From assembly GCF_001647275.1 (NCBI RefSeq), contig NZ_LRMM01000015.1, positions 1 to 64,000 on the forward strand: a stretch of DNA of 64,000 nucleotides, given 5' to 3'. The notes beneath the pieces were generated by a model, which was not told where the DNA came from, ran no database searches, and was given only the letters and a program-made list of their open reading frames with translations. Every line of letters starts with the position of its first letter. The first letter of the stretch is position 1. This DNA comes from Rufibacter ruber. Lineage in GTDB: Bacteria; Bacteroidota; Bacteroidia; Cytophagales; Hymenobacteraceae. Positions 52,779 to 60,540 of this stretch are shown in pieces. The position numbers were made by a program, and so were the translations under genes.

Positions 52779-53967
52779 CTTGTTGTTCAAAGTAGGTGAG
52801 AATGGTGTTCAGGTCTTTGTCGCCGCGGCCGGAAAGGTTCAGTACCACCACATCTTCTGGTCCGGCATTGATTTCTTTCAGAGCCGCCAGTGCGTGTGAC
52901 GATTCAATGGCCGGGATAATGCCTTCCAGACGGCTCAATTCGCGCAGCGCTTCCATGGCATCAGCGTCTGTGATGGCAATGAATTGGGCTCTGCCCGATT
53001 GGGCCAAGTGCGCGTGCAACGGCCCCACCCCCGGGTAATCCAGCCCCGCCGAAATGGAATAGGGTTCAGTTATCTGTCCGTCTTCGGTTTGCATGAGCAA
53101 GGTTTTGCTGCCGTGAATGATACCGGTTTTGCCCAGCACCGACGTCGCCGCCGAATGCCCTGAATCTACACCCAAACCAGCGGCTTCTACTGCCACCAAC
53201 TTCACGCTTTCCTCATCTAAGAAGTGATAGAACGCTCCGGCCGCATTGCTTCCGCCGCCCACGCAAGCCACCACATAATCAGGCAGTTCCCTTCCCTCTT
53301 TCTCCAGCAACTGATTCCTGATTTCTTCGGAAATAATAGCTTGAAAACGCGCCACCATGTCTGGGTACGGGTGCGGCCCTACCACCGAACCAATGATATA
53401 GTGCGTGTCTACGGGGTTGTTAATCCAGTCTCTGATGGCCTCATTGGTGGCGTCTTTCAAGGTTTGGCTGCCCGAGGTCACCGGCACCACAGTTGCCCCC
53501 AGCAGTTTCATTTTCTCCACGTTGGGCTTCTGGCGTTCGGTGTCAATCTTGCCCATGTAGACAATGCACTCCAACCCGGCCAAGGCGCAAACGGTGGCGG
53601 TGGCCACGCCATGCTGACCGGCTCCGGTTTCAGCGATGATGCGTTTTTTACCCAGCCGCTTCGCCATGAGAATCTGCCCCACCGTATTGTTGATTTTGTG
53701 AGCACCGGTGTGGTTCAGGTCTTCGCGCTTGAGGTAGATTTTGGTGTTGTACCTTTCAGAAAGACGCTTGGCGTGGTACAGCGGCGTGGGCCTGCCCACA
53801 TAATCACGCAACAACAAATGCAGTTCTTCCTGAAACTCGGGCTCCTCTATAATTTGCACGTATTTCTCGCGCAGCTCCTCCACGTTGGGGTACAGCATCT
53901 CCGGGATAAATGCCCCGCCAAATTGCCCGTAATAGCCCCGCTCGCTTACTCCGTAATTCTTACTCAT
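52765..53967 (-). CDS. trpB: tryptophan synthase beta subunit
   Basis: 400 residues. PLP enzyme that joins indole with serine. The Schiff-base Lys lies in [20 protein letters not shown], and [20 protein letters not shown] and [16 protein letters not shown] are diagnostic of the standard TrpB1 type. The 3' end overlaps trpA. Upstream a 400-base gap to trpF holds a MITE-like element and a palindrome. Confidence 0.97.
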   Translation of the reverse strand: MSKNYGVSERGYYGQFGGAFIPEMLYPNVEELREKYVQIIEEPEFQEELHLLLRDYVGRPTPLYHAKRLSERYNTKIYLKREDLNHTGAHKINNTVGQILMAKRLGKKRIIAETGAGQHGVATATVCALAGLECIVYMGKIDTERQKPNVEKMKLLGATVVPVTSGSQTLKDATNEAIRDWINNPVDTHYIIGSVVGPHPYPDMVARFQAIISEEIRNQLLEKEGRELPDYVVACVGGGSNAAGAFYHFLDEESVKLVAVEAAGLGVDSGHSAATSVLGKTGIIHGSKTLLMQTEDGQITEPYSISAGLDYPGVGPLHAHLAQSGRAQFIAITDADAMEALRELSRLEGIIPAIESSHALAALKEINAGPEDVVVLNLSGRGDKDLNTILTYFEQQDAQQ

Positions 53968-54140
53968 ATTTTTATGTCTTTTTAGACGTTTAATCTTAGT
54001 TATTGCCTAGCTATTCTATTCTAAAACAGCTGGCTACTTATACAGTTTATCAATTTCACTTCACCTACCCATTTTCAATTAGCCCGCAGCTCTTCATTCT
54101 GCCTCCCTCTTTGTCCTTCTACCTTCTTTTCTATCCCCAT

Positions 54141-54245
54141 TATGTCATTCTGGAAGAATCTCGGTGGCGAACTGTAGTAGCACTTGCTTTTCTAGTTTGC
54201 CAGCAAGATTCTTTCAGAATGGCAAAGAGAGACAGAATGACAAAA
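54141..54245. mobile_element. MITE-like element, copy 2
   Basis: Terminal repeats TATGTCATTCTGGAAGAATC and GACAGAATGACAAAAG, centre GGCGAACTGTAGTAGC. It is diverged from copy 1 but has the same layout. Confidence 0.6.
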
Positions 54246-54299
54246 GAGAGAATTCATTAATTGAATTGGTTAGATAACCTCTCAACAGGGGTAACCTAC

Positions 54300-54341
54300 T
54301 TCCTGTTTTTGACCTGTTTTGGCTAAAACAGGCCGAAAACG
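54300..54341. repeat. dispersed palindrome, imperfect
   Basis: TCCTGTTTTTGACCTGTTTTG with CTAAAACAGGCCGAAAACGC, 27 bases past the trpF stop. Confidence 0.65.
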
Positions 54342-54368
54342 CACTTCCTTCTTTCGGCTGCGCCGATA

Positions 54369-55004
54369 TTAGTCCCTTAGCTGGGTAAAGAACTCTTTCA
54401 GGCGCGTCACATCTTTCAACCCCGGCGAAACTTCAAACTTGCTGTTCAGGTCAATGCCGTAGAGCTGCGGGTGCCGGAGGGCTTTGATTTCCTCAATATG
54501 TTCCAGGTCAATGCCGCCGCTCAAGAAGAAAGGCACGTCTAAATTGTAGTTCTGCAGCAAGTTCCAGCTGAACCGCGTGCCGTTGCCGCCGGGCGAAGGG
54601 CCGCTGGCGTCAAACAGGAAGTAGTCACAGCAGCCGGCGTATTCCTGCAACTGAATAAAATTAAAGTCGTCGCCCACCCGGAAGGCTTTCATAACGGTGA
54701 GCCCGGCGTCTTTAAGTTCGGCGCAGAACTGCGGCGGTTCATGGCCGTGCAGCTGCACCAGGTCCAGCCCCAAATCGGTGACCTTCTGCAGAATGTTGAC
54801 CACCAGCTCATCTACAAAAACCCCCACCTTCTCTACCCCGCTCCCCGCCGACGACGAGAAAACGGCCCATTGGGTGGTGATGAAGCGCGGCGATTTTTCA
54901 TAAAAGATAAACCCTATGTAATCTGGCTGAAGCTGAAGCAGTTCTTCAATGTTCTCTGAATACTTCATGCCGCAGACTTTAATCTTCAGGTCGCGAGGGG
55001 CCAT
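54369..55004 (-). CDS. trpF: phosphoribosylanthranilate isomerase
   Basis: 211 residues, (beta/alpha)8 barrel. LKIKVCGMKYSENIEELLQL carries the catalytic Cys, and DYIGFIFYEKSPRFI, VDELVVNILQKVTDLGLDLV, FFLSGGIDLEHIEEI the phosphate-binding loops; the catalytic Asp lies in DYFLFDASGPSPGG. It makes CdRP from phosphoribosylanthranilate. A 40-base gap to trpC holds a weak palindrome. Confidence 0.94.
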   Translation of the reverse strand: MAPRDLKIKVCGMKYSENIEELLQLQPDYIGFIFYEKSPRFITTQWAVFSSSAGSGVEKVGVFVDELVVNILQKVTDLGLDLVQLHGHEPPQFCAELKDAGLTVMKAFRVGDDFNFIQLQEYAGCCDYFLFDASGPSPGGNGTRFSWNLLQNYNLDVPFFLSGGIDLEHIEEIKALRHPQLYGIDLNSKFEVSPGLKDVTRLKEFFTQLRD

Positions 55005-55008
55005 GGTT

Positions 55009-55050
55009 GCGTTTCTAAGCTGTTTTTCTGAAATGAGGCCAAAACTAGAT
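55009..55050. repeat. dispersed palindrome, degenerate
   Basis: GTTGCGTTTCTAAGCTGTTTTTC with GAAATGAGGCCAAAACTAG; it runs into the trpC stop codon. Confidence 0.45.
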
Positions 55051-55866
55051 GGTAAACGCGGGCGAAGCCGTCCGCAGTTTTTTCAGCTCGTCTATGAAGG
55101 CCGCGCAGGCTTTTTCCGGACGGCTGTTTTTCATGAACGTCTCCCCTATCAAAAAACCTTCAAAGCCGTATTGCCGAAGCTCCATGATGGTTTCTGCGGA
55201 GCTGATGCCGCTTTCAGACACTTTCACAAAGTCATCAGGAATCAAGTCCGCCAGTTCTTTAGATGTCTCCACGCTCAAGGTAAAATCATGCAGGTTGCGG
55301 TTGTTCACACCAATCAGGTCTACGTGCGACGTCACGGTTCTTTCCAGTTCTTCGCGGTCATGCACTTCCAGCAGCACCTCCAGCCCCAATGAATGCGCAA
55401 ACTGCCCCAGTTGGGCCACTTCTTCCTTCGTCAAAATGGCGGCAATCAATAAGATAGCGTCTGCGCCGATGGATTTGGCCTCCAGAATCTGGTATTCGTC
55501 TATGACGAAATCTTTGCGCAGAATGGGGCAGAAATTGAATTTGCGGGCGGTAGTCAGGTCTTCGCTCTTGCCCCCAAAAAATGCAGAATCTGTAAGTACA
55601 GACAACGCCGAGGCCCCGGCCTGCATGTAGCCAATGGTAGTTCTTTCTACCGGCGCGTAAGCGTTCAGCATTCCTTTGGAAGGCGAGCGGCGTTTGAACT
55701 CGGCAATAATGCCGTTGAGGTCATCGCGCTGCACGTACTTTCGCAAAGACACTGGCTGCGACGGGAAATACAGGCTGCGCTCCAGCAATTTCACCGGCAC
55801 AATGGTTTTGCGGTCGGCAACTTCCTGGCGTTTGTGCGCCACTATTTGGTCAAGAATGGTAGGCAT
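55045..55866 (-). CDS. trpC: indole-3-glycerol phosphate synthase
   Basis: 273 residues. It closes the indole ring from CdRP. Barrel motifs IAEFKRRSPSKGMLN (catalytic Lys region), ALSVLTDSAFFGGKSEDLTT, ILRKDFVIDEYQILEAKSIG, LIGVNNRNLHDFTLSVET and VKVSESGISS are all present. It overlaps trpD by 17 bases. Confidence 0.96.
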   Translation of the reverse strand: MPTILDQIVAHKRQEVADRKTIVPVKLLERSLYFPSQPVSLRKYVQRDDLNGIIAEFKRRSPSKGMLNAYAPVERTTIGYMQAGASALSVLTDSAFFGGKSEDLTTARKFNFCPILRKDFVIDEYQILEAKSIGADAILLIAAILTKEEVAQLGQFAHSLGLEVLLEVHDREELERTVTSHVDLIGVNNRNLHDFTLSVETSKELADLIPDDFVKVSESGISSAETIMELRQYGFEGFLIGETFMKNSRPEKACAAFIDELKKLRTASPAFTI

Positions 55867-56860
55867 AGGGTTGGGTCACTAAAAGCTGATTAAAAGTATG
55901 GAGCGCTTTGCCTGTCTCCAGCGTGTGCCGGGCTTTCTGAATGGCCTGCGCCACGGTGAGGGTTTCGTCTGAACAGTAAATACCCAGTCCGGCGTTGGCC
56001 ACCACGGCGTCTTGCTGAGCCTGGGTGCCGCGGCCTTCCAGCACGTCCATGAAAATGCGGGCCGCATCCTCCACCGTCTCACCCCCGAATAAATCAGAGG
56101 CCTGGTACGTAGGGAACCCGAGGTCTGACGGCTGCAACATCTGTTCGCCCTGCGGCGTCACCATTTTGAAGGCACCGGTGAGGGAAACCTCGTCATAGCC
56201 GTCCAGCGAATGCAGCAGCACAAAGCGTTTGCCCGTCTTCTGATACAGGTACGTGTACAGGCGCATGAGTTCCAGACTGAACACACCCACCAGCTGGAAG
56301 TGCGGCTTCGCCGGATTAATCATAGGCCCCAACATGTTGAAGAAGGTTTTCACGCCCAATTCTTTCCTGATAGGCGCTACTTCTTTCATGGCCGGGTGGA
56401 ACAGCGGCGCGTGCATGAAACAGAGGTTGGTTTTCTCCAACTGTTCGCGCAGTACCTCGCTGTCATTGGTGAAGTTGTAGCCCAAATGCCCCATCACGTT
56501 AGACGACCCGCAGATAGACGAAACACCCGTATTGCCGTGCTTGGCCACTTTGTACCCCGCGCCCGCCACCACAAAAGAAGACAGCGTGGAGATGTTGAAC
56601 GTGTCTTTTCCATCGCCGCCGGTGCCGCAGAGGTCAATCACCTGGTCGGTGCCCAAATCTGGTTGTAAGCAGAGTTCCAGCATGGCTTCCCGAAAGCCTT
56701 CCAGCTCGTCAACGGTAATGTTGCGCATGAGGTACACGGTCATGAAAGCTGCCATTTGGCTGGCATTGGCCTGGCCGCGCGTAATATTGATGAGCACTTC
56801 CTTGGCGGTTTGTTTGCATAAGGTTTTGTGCTCAATCAGTTGTTGCAGAATTTGTTTCAT
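55850..56860 (-). CDS. trpD: anthranilate phosphoribosyltransferase
   Basis: 336 residues from the ATG at 56860 (MKQILQQLIEHKTLCKQTAK). The frame extends ten codons more, but the ATG overlaps the trpG stop as ATGA, which is the natural coupling. LCGTGGDGKDTFNISTLSSF, KHGNTGVSSICGSSNVMGHL, FFNMLGPMINPA and LLHSLDGYDEVSLTG are diagnostic. It transfers phosphoribose from PRPP to anthranilate. Confidence 0.95.
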   Translation of the reverse strand: MKQILQQLIEHKTLCKQTAKEVLINITRGQANASQMAAFMTVYLMRNITVDELEGFREAMLELCLQPDLGTDQVIDLCGTGGDGKDTFNISTLSSFVVAGAGYKVAKHGNTGVSSICGSSNVMGHLGYNFTNDSEVLREQLEKTNLCFMHAPLFHPAMKEVAPIRKELGVKTFFNMLGPMINPAKPHFQLVGVFSLELMRLYTYLYQKTGKRFVLLHSLDGYDEVSLTGAFKMVTPQGEQMLQPSDLGFPTYQASDLFGGETVEDAARIFMDVLEGRGTQAQQDAVVANAGLGIYCSDETLTVAQAIQKARHTLETGKALHTFNQLLVTQPYAYHS

Positions 56861-57480
56861 AGGGTTAGGGAAGCGGCAAACGTGGTCCATTTCGTGATGC
56901 GGGTCTGGGGTTTTTCCAGCCAGTTGCGCATCATCTCTTTGCCGTAATCAGTTAAGATAGATTCTGGGTGGAACTGCACGCCGCACACGTCATACTCGCG
57001 GTGACGCAGCGCCAGCACCTCGCCGTTCTCATCAACGGCGGTCACTCTCAATTCTGAAGGCATGGAATCTGGCACCACCGTCCAGGAATGGTAGCGGGCC
57101 ACCTGAAACGTTTGCGGCAGTGACTGGAACATGGGCTCGTGGTTGTTCACCACTCTTATAGTAGCTGACACGCCGTGGAAGACCTCTTTCATGTTCTCCA
57201 GCTCGCCCCCGAAGGCTTCGGCGATGGCCTGGTGGCCCAGGCACACGCCCATGATACGTTTGGTAGGCGCGTATTTCTTGATTAAGGCCGGCATGATACC
57301 CGCGTCTTCGGGCACGCCTGGCCCCGGCGACAGCACAATGGCATCATATTTCTCCACGTCTTCCAGGGTGATTTGGTCATTTCTGAAAACGTCTAGTTTA
57401 TCGGCGTAGCCCAGTTCCCGGAGCAGTTGCACCAGGTTGTAGGTGAAGGAATCGTAATTGTCCAGAACTAAAATTTTCAT
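56857..57480 (-). CDS. trpG: anthranilate synthase glutaminase component
   Basis: 207 residues, class I amidotransferase. DNYDSFTYNLVQLLRELG, VLSPGPGVPEDAG, MGVCLGHQAIAEAFGG (nucleophile Cys) and GVQFHPESILTDYGKEMM (His/Glu) are present. It supplies ammonia to TrpE. Because PabA/TrpG may be shared, it could also serve folate synthesis (inference). It overlaps trpD by four bases. Confidence 0.95.
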   Translation of the reverse strand: MKILVLDNYDSFTYNLVQLLRELGYADKLDVFRNDQITLEDVEKYDAIVLSPGPGVPEDAGIMPALIKKYAPTKRIMGVCLGHQAIAEAFGGELENMKEVFHGVSATIRVVNNHEPMFQSLPQTFQVARYHSWTVVPDSMPSELRVTAVDENGEVLALRHREYDVCGVQFHPESILTDYGKEMMRNWLEKPQTRITKWTTFAASLTL

Positions 57481-57527
57481 GGTACTCTTGGGTTTAGTCG
57501 GGTTTGTCTGTATCGGTTTGGATTTTA

Positions 57528-57570
57528 CGTTTCTGGCCTGTTTTTCAGAAAACAGCCCGAAAACAGAAAT
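57528..57570. repeat. dispersed palindrome
   Basis: CGTTTCTGGCCTGTTTTTC with AAAACAGCCCGAAAACAG, in the 107-base gap between trpE and trpG. Confidence 0.65.
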
Positions 57571-57587
57571 CTTTAATTCATAAGTTA

Positions 57588-59000
57588 CTAAATAGTTGCG
57601 GCTTTTTCAAGCGCCTTCCGCAGGGCGGCCAATTTGTGGTGCACCTCATTCAGCTCGCTGTGAATGTCTGACTTGGCCACCACGCCCGCACCGGCCTGGT
57701 AAAACAGCTGGTTCTTCACGCTCAAAAACGACCGAATCATGATGGCATGGTTGAAGTCGCCGTTAAAGCCCAGATAGCCGATGCAGCCACCGTAGTAGCC
57801 GCGGCCCGTGGGCTCCAGCTCGTCAATGAGCGTGAGCGCGCGGTGCTTGGGCGCCCCAGACAGCGTGCCCGCCGGAAACGTATCTGCCACCATCTGCACC
57901 GAGCCGTGCTGGTTGGGCAGCTGCGCCGTCACTTTAGAAACTAAGTGAATCACGTGGGAGTAATACTGCACTTCCTTGAACACCTCTACCTTCACTTTAT
58001 CGCCGTGCCGACTTAAATCATTGCGGGCCAGGTCTACCAGCATCACATGCTCTGCGTTCTCTTTGGGGTCATCATACAACTTCTGGGCCAACTCGGCGTC
58101 TGCCTGGTCATTGCCGGTGCGTTTGAACGTGCCCGCAATGGGGTAAATGGTGGCTTTCTCGTTTTTGATGGTGAGCTGCGCCTCCGGCGATGACCCAAAG
58201 ATTTTGAAAGTGCCGTAGTCAAAGTAAAACAGGTACGGCGACGGATTGATGGAGCGCAACGCACGGTACACGTTGAACTCATCGCCCTGAAACTCCTGCG
58301 AGAACCTTCTGGAGAGCACAATCTGGAACACGTTGCCCAGGTGGCAATGCTTCACGCCCTGCTCAATCACCTTCAGGAATTCCTCATCGGTCTGGTTGGT
58401 GACTTCCTCGCCCACCGTAGAGAAATGGAACTGCGGGAAGTTCTTGTTCTGGATTTGGTTTTCCAGCTCGTCCAACCCATCGTTTTGTGGCTGATTTCCC
58501 AAAAAGTGCTCAAAAATGAACAGCTCGTTCTTGAAGTGGTTGATGGCAATCACGTACCTAAACGCCTGGTACAGAATCTCGGGCATATCAGAGTGCGCCG
58601 TGGGTTTCTCCTGCAGATTGAGCTGCTCATAATACTGTACCGCCTCAAACGACATGTACCCGAACAACCCGTTCTGGATAAACCCGAACTGGTCATTGCC
58701 TGCCTCAAACTGCTCAGCGTATTGCTGGAGCAATTTCACCGCCTCGCGCTTGTCCGTCAGTTCTTGCTCTTCTACCGTTCCGTCTGGAAACGTGAGGCGC
58801 AGCTGGCTGTCTTTTAACCGGAACTCGGCGATGGGTTCGCAACAGATGTAACTGAAGCTGTTTTCCTGGCCGTGGTAGTCAGAGCTTTCCAGCAAGAGGC
58901 AGTTGCGGTATTTGTCGCGCAGCTGCAGGTAAATGCCCACCGGGGTCACGGTGTCGGCGAGGAGGTGGCGGTATTGCGTTTGTAGGTTGAAGGTCTTCAT
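57588..59000 (-). CDS. trpE: anthranilate synthase component I
   Basis: 470 residues from the ATG at 59000 (MKTFNLQTQYRHLLADTVTP); an in-frame TTG three codons earlier follows the attenuator T run and is less likely. It converts chorismate to anthranilate. The C-terminal chorismate-binding domain has FQIVLSRRFSQEFQGDEF, NPSPYLFYFDYGTFKIFGSS, PEAQLTIKNEKATIYPIAGT and DTFPAGTLSGAPKHRALTLI. The N-terminal region (DYHGQENSFSYICCEPIAEF) holds the likely Trp feedback site. First structural gene after the leader. Confidence 0.95.
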   Translation of the reverse strand: MKTFNLQTQYRHLLADTVTPVGIYLQLRDKYRNCLLLESSDYHGQENSFSYICCEPIAEFRLKDSQLRLTFPDGTVEEQELTDKREAVKLLQQYAEQFEAGNDQFGFIQNGLFGYMSFEAVQYYEQLNLQEKPTAHSDMPEILYQAFRYVIAINHFKNELFIFEHFLGNQPQNDGLDELENQIQNKNFPQFHFSTVGEEVTNQTDEEFLKVIEQGVKHCHLGNVFQIVLSRRFSQEFQGDEFNVYRALRSINPSPYLFYFDYGTFKIFGSSPEAQLTIKNEKATIYPIAGTFKRTGNDQADAELAQKLYDDPKENAEHVMLVDLARNDLSRHGDKVKVEVFKEVQYYSHVIHLVSKVTAQLPNQHGSVQMVADTFPAGTLSGAPKHRALTLIDELEPTGRGYYGGCIGYLGFNGDFNHAIMIRSFLSVKNQLFYQAGAGVVAKSDIHSELNEVHHKLAALRKALEKAATI

Positions 59001-59011
59001 GTGGTTCAAAT

Positions 59012-59050
59012 AAAAAAGGCTTGCCGTTTGGGTAGAACAGCAAGCCTTTT
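59012..59050 (-). terminator. trp attenuator terminator
   Basis: On the minus strand AAAAGGCTTGC pairs with GCAAGCCTTTTTT, ending 11 bases before the trpE ATG. GGCTTGCTGTTC in its left arm (59035-59046) can instead pair with GAACAGCAGGC (59080-59090), the antiterminator. Confidence 0.88.
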
Positions 59051-59088
59051 GGGTATGGGCACGTTTTCTCTAGGCAACAGCCTGCTGT

Positions 59089-59148
59089 TCACGAATCTTG
59101 CGATTGGTGCCACCAACAGAACTGGTTGAAGATTTGTACCTGTACCAT
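59089..59148 (-). CDS. trpL: trp operon leader peptide with tandem Trp codons
   Basis: MVQVQIFNQFCWWHQSQDS, 19 residues. The Trp codons 12 and 13 (59110-59115) lie just before the antiterminator segment, and the stop codon (59089-59091) overlaps it. A ribosome that stalls at Trp codons leaves the antiterminator free to form; one that reaches the stop covers it and lets the terminator form. This is the classical ribosome-mediated attenuation layout. The product was not in any known list; it is called from codon and hairpin geometry. Confidence 0.85.
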   Translation of the reverse strand: MVQVQIFNQFCWWHQSQDS

Positions 59149-59174
59149 GTTTTTTTTGTCTTGATGAAACGGTT

Positions 59175-59212
59175 AAAAACGCCAAAGGCCCGGGGTGAAT
59201 CCGAGCCTTTGG
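59175..59212 (-). terminator. second terminator-like hairpin upstream of trpL
   Basis: On the minus strand CCAAAGGCTCGG pairs with CCGGGCCTTTGG (one mismatch region) and is followed by CGTTTTTAACCG. The same TTTTAACCGTT follows the terminator at 49715. Confidence 0.65.
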
Positions 59213-59222
59213 TTCTAGCAAA

Positions 59223-59273
59223 TTACTGCATAGCAAGCGGGTCACCCATCAGATTTGAGGAGTGTGCCACCAA
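59223..59273 (-). CDS. small frame upstream of trpL (leader peptide candidate)
   Basis: From a TTG: MVAHSSNLMGDPLAMQ, stop. It lies ten bases before the upstream terminator-like stem. The start is uncertain; the in-frame ATG (Met9) would give only MGDPLAMQ. It shares the MG(D/E)xxL pattern and placement with the small frame at 49767-49820. Confidence 0.35.
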   Translation of the reverse strand: MVAHSSNLMGDPLAMQ

Positions 59274-59306
59274 GCGTTATGTGTAAATTGTGCTGTGTTC
59301 ATGTTG

Positions 59307-59336
59307 CAAATGTAACGGTCGTTTTAGAATGTGCAA
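59307..59336 (-). promoter_or_regulatory. trp operon promoter
   Basis: CAAATGTA (59307-59314) reads TACATTTG, and CAA/TTG at 59334-59336 is exactly 19 bases upstream. Transcription would start near 59300 and give a leader of about 300 bases. Confidence 0.65.
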
Positions 59337-59449
59337 GCGAATGGCAGAAAAAAATATCAAAAATTTAACTAAAGGCAATTTCTTATCAATTCTGTACATT
59401 TATGACGTGGTTCAACGGCTCTCTTTAGCATTTGCAAAGTCAAAATTAT

Positions 59450-59556
59450 ATGGCGCAAGCGTCCGCTTGTGCCTACTAACAAGGAGAAATTTGCGTTTAC
59501 AGCCTCTTTTTCGCGAAACTGCCCCAAACTGCGGCACAAGCGGACGCTTGCGCCAT
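59450..59556. repeat. element with perfect 24-bp inverted repeats
   Basis: ATGGCGCAAGCGTCCGCTTG (first 20 of 24, 59450-59473) is repeated exactly in inverse at 59533-59556. The 59-base centre resembles a decayed dispersed palindrome. It lies between the trp promoter and the DUF2279 gene. Confidence 0.65.
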
Positions 59557-59583
59557 GTTAAACGAGCAACCATTTTTTTACCA

Positions 59584-60528
59584 TTGCACAAAACGCTTTC
59601 CTCCAGCTTCTTTATCTGGTGCTGCCTGTACGGGTGGTTGTGGCTAACTCCTGCCCTGCCCGCTGCCGCGCAGTCAACCTATACTTTAGAAACTGGGGTT
59701 GAAGCAGATTCTGCCCGGCAGGCCTCCAAGAAGGTGCTCCCCATTGCCATCGGCGCAGCCGCCGTCTACACCGGCGGTCTGCTCTGGCTCAATGAAACCT
59801 GGTACAAAAATGAGCCCCGCTCCTCTTTCCACTGGTTCAATGACGCCCGCGAATGGAAACAGATGGACAAGCTTGGCCACTTCTGGGGTGCCTTCCATGA
59901 AAGTCGGTTGGGCGTTGACGTGCTGCGCAGCTTGGGTGTCTCAGAGAAGAAAGCTATCTGGTGGGGCGGTTCACTCGGTTTCCTGCTCCAGACACCCATT
60001 GAGTATTTTGACGGCCGCTCGCCTGCCTACGGTGCCTCAGCGTCTGACATCGCCACCAACGCCGCCGGTTCTTTGGCTGTCATTAGCCAACAACTGGCTT
60101 GGGGAGAGCTTCGGCTCACGCCGAAATTTTCCTTCCACCGTTCCCGCTACGCGGAATTACGCCCTAACGTCTTGGGCAACGGCCTGGCCGAGGAACTGCT
60201 CAAAGACTACAATGGGCAAACCTACTGGCTCAGCGTAGACGTGGCCAAGTTCCTACCTGCCTCCAGCCAATACCCAAAATGGTTGAATGTAGCTTTAGGT
60301 TATGGGGCCGAGGAAATGGTGTATCATGATACAGATGCCAATCAAGCCTTAGGATTACAGGCGTACCGGCAGTATTACCTGAGTCTGGATTTGAACTGGC
60401 AAGCTATTCCAACCCGGAGCAAGTTTTTACGCGGCGCGTTTTATGTGCTGAATGCGGTGAAGTTACCCGCCCCGGCGGTGGAATGGAATGGCAGACGTGG
60501 GTGGCGCCTGCATGGGTTGTATTTTTAA
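59584..60528 (+). CDS. DUF2279 family protein
   Basis: 314 residues from a TTG at 59584; the frame is open to 59290 but crosses the inverted-repeat element. A signal peptide (MHKTLSSSFFIWCCLYGWLW, cleavage near AAAQS) is followed by the DUF2279/YfiM-like region: WKQMDKLGHFWGAFHESRLG, KAIWWGGSLGFLLQTPIEYF, DGRSPAYGASASDIATNAAG, SLDLNWQAIPTRSKFLRGAF. The small YfiM lipoprotein is a distant relative. The envelope role is unknown. Start moderately certain. Confidence 0.75.
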   Translation: MHKTLSSSFFIWCCLYGWLWLTPALPAAAQSTYTLETGVEADSARQASKKVLPIAIGAAAVYTGGLLWLNETWYKNEPRSSFHWFNDAREWKQMDKLGHFWGAFHESRLGVDVLRSLGVSEKKAIWWGGSLGFLLQTPIEYFDGRSPAYGASASDIATNAAGSLAVISQQLAWGELRLTPKFSFHRSRYAELRPNVLGNGLAEELLKDYNGQTYWLSVDVAKFLPASSQYPKWLNVALGYGAEEMVYHDTDANQALGLQAYRQYYLSLDLNWQAIPTRSKFLRGAFYVLNAVKLPAPAVEWNGRRGWRLHGLYF

Positions 60529-60540
60529 CTACGGCTAATG

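Larger units (their letters stand above)
53968..54368. other. long intra-operon gap between trpF and trpB
   Basis: No gene seen in about 400 bases. Contains a MITE-like copy (54141-54245) and a dispersed palindrome (54300-54341). No clear TAnnTTTG box was found on the minus strand ahead of trpB. Confidence 0.45.

Noticed and set aside
59006-59245. 79-residue minus-strand protein spanning the trp leader
   Set aside because: It crosses both terminator hairpins and the trpL frame; the leader geometry explains this DNA better.
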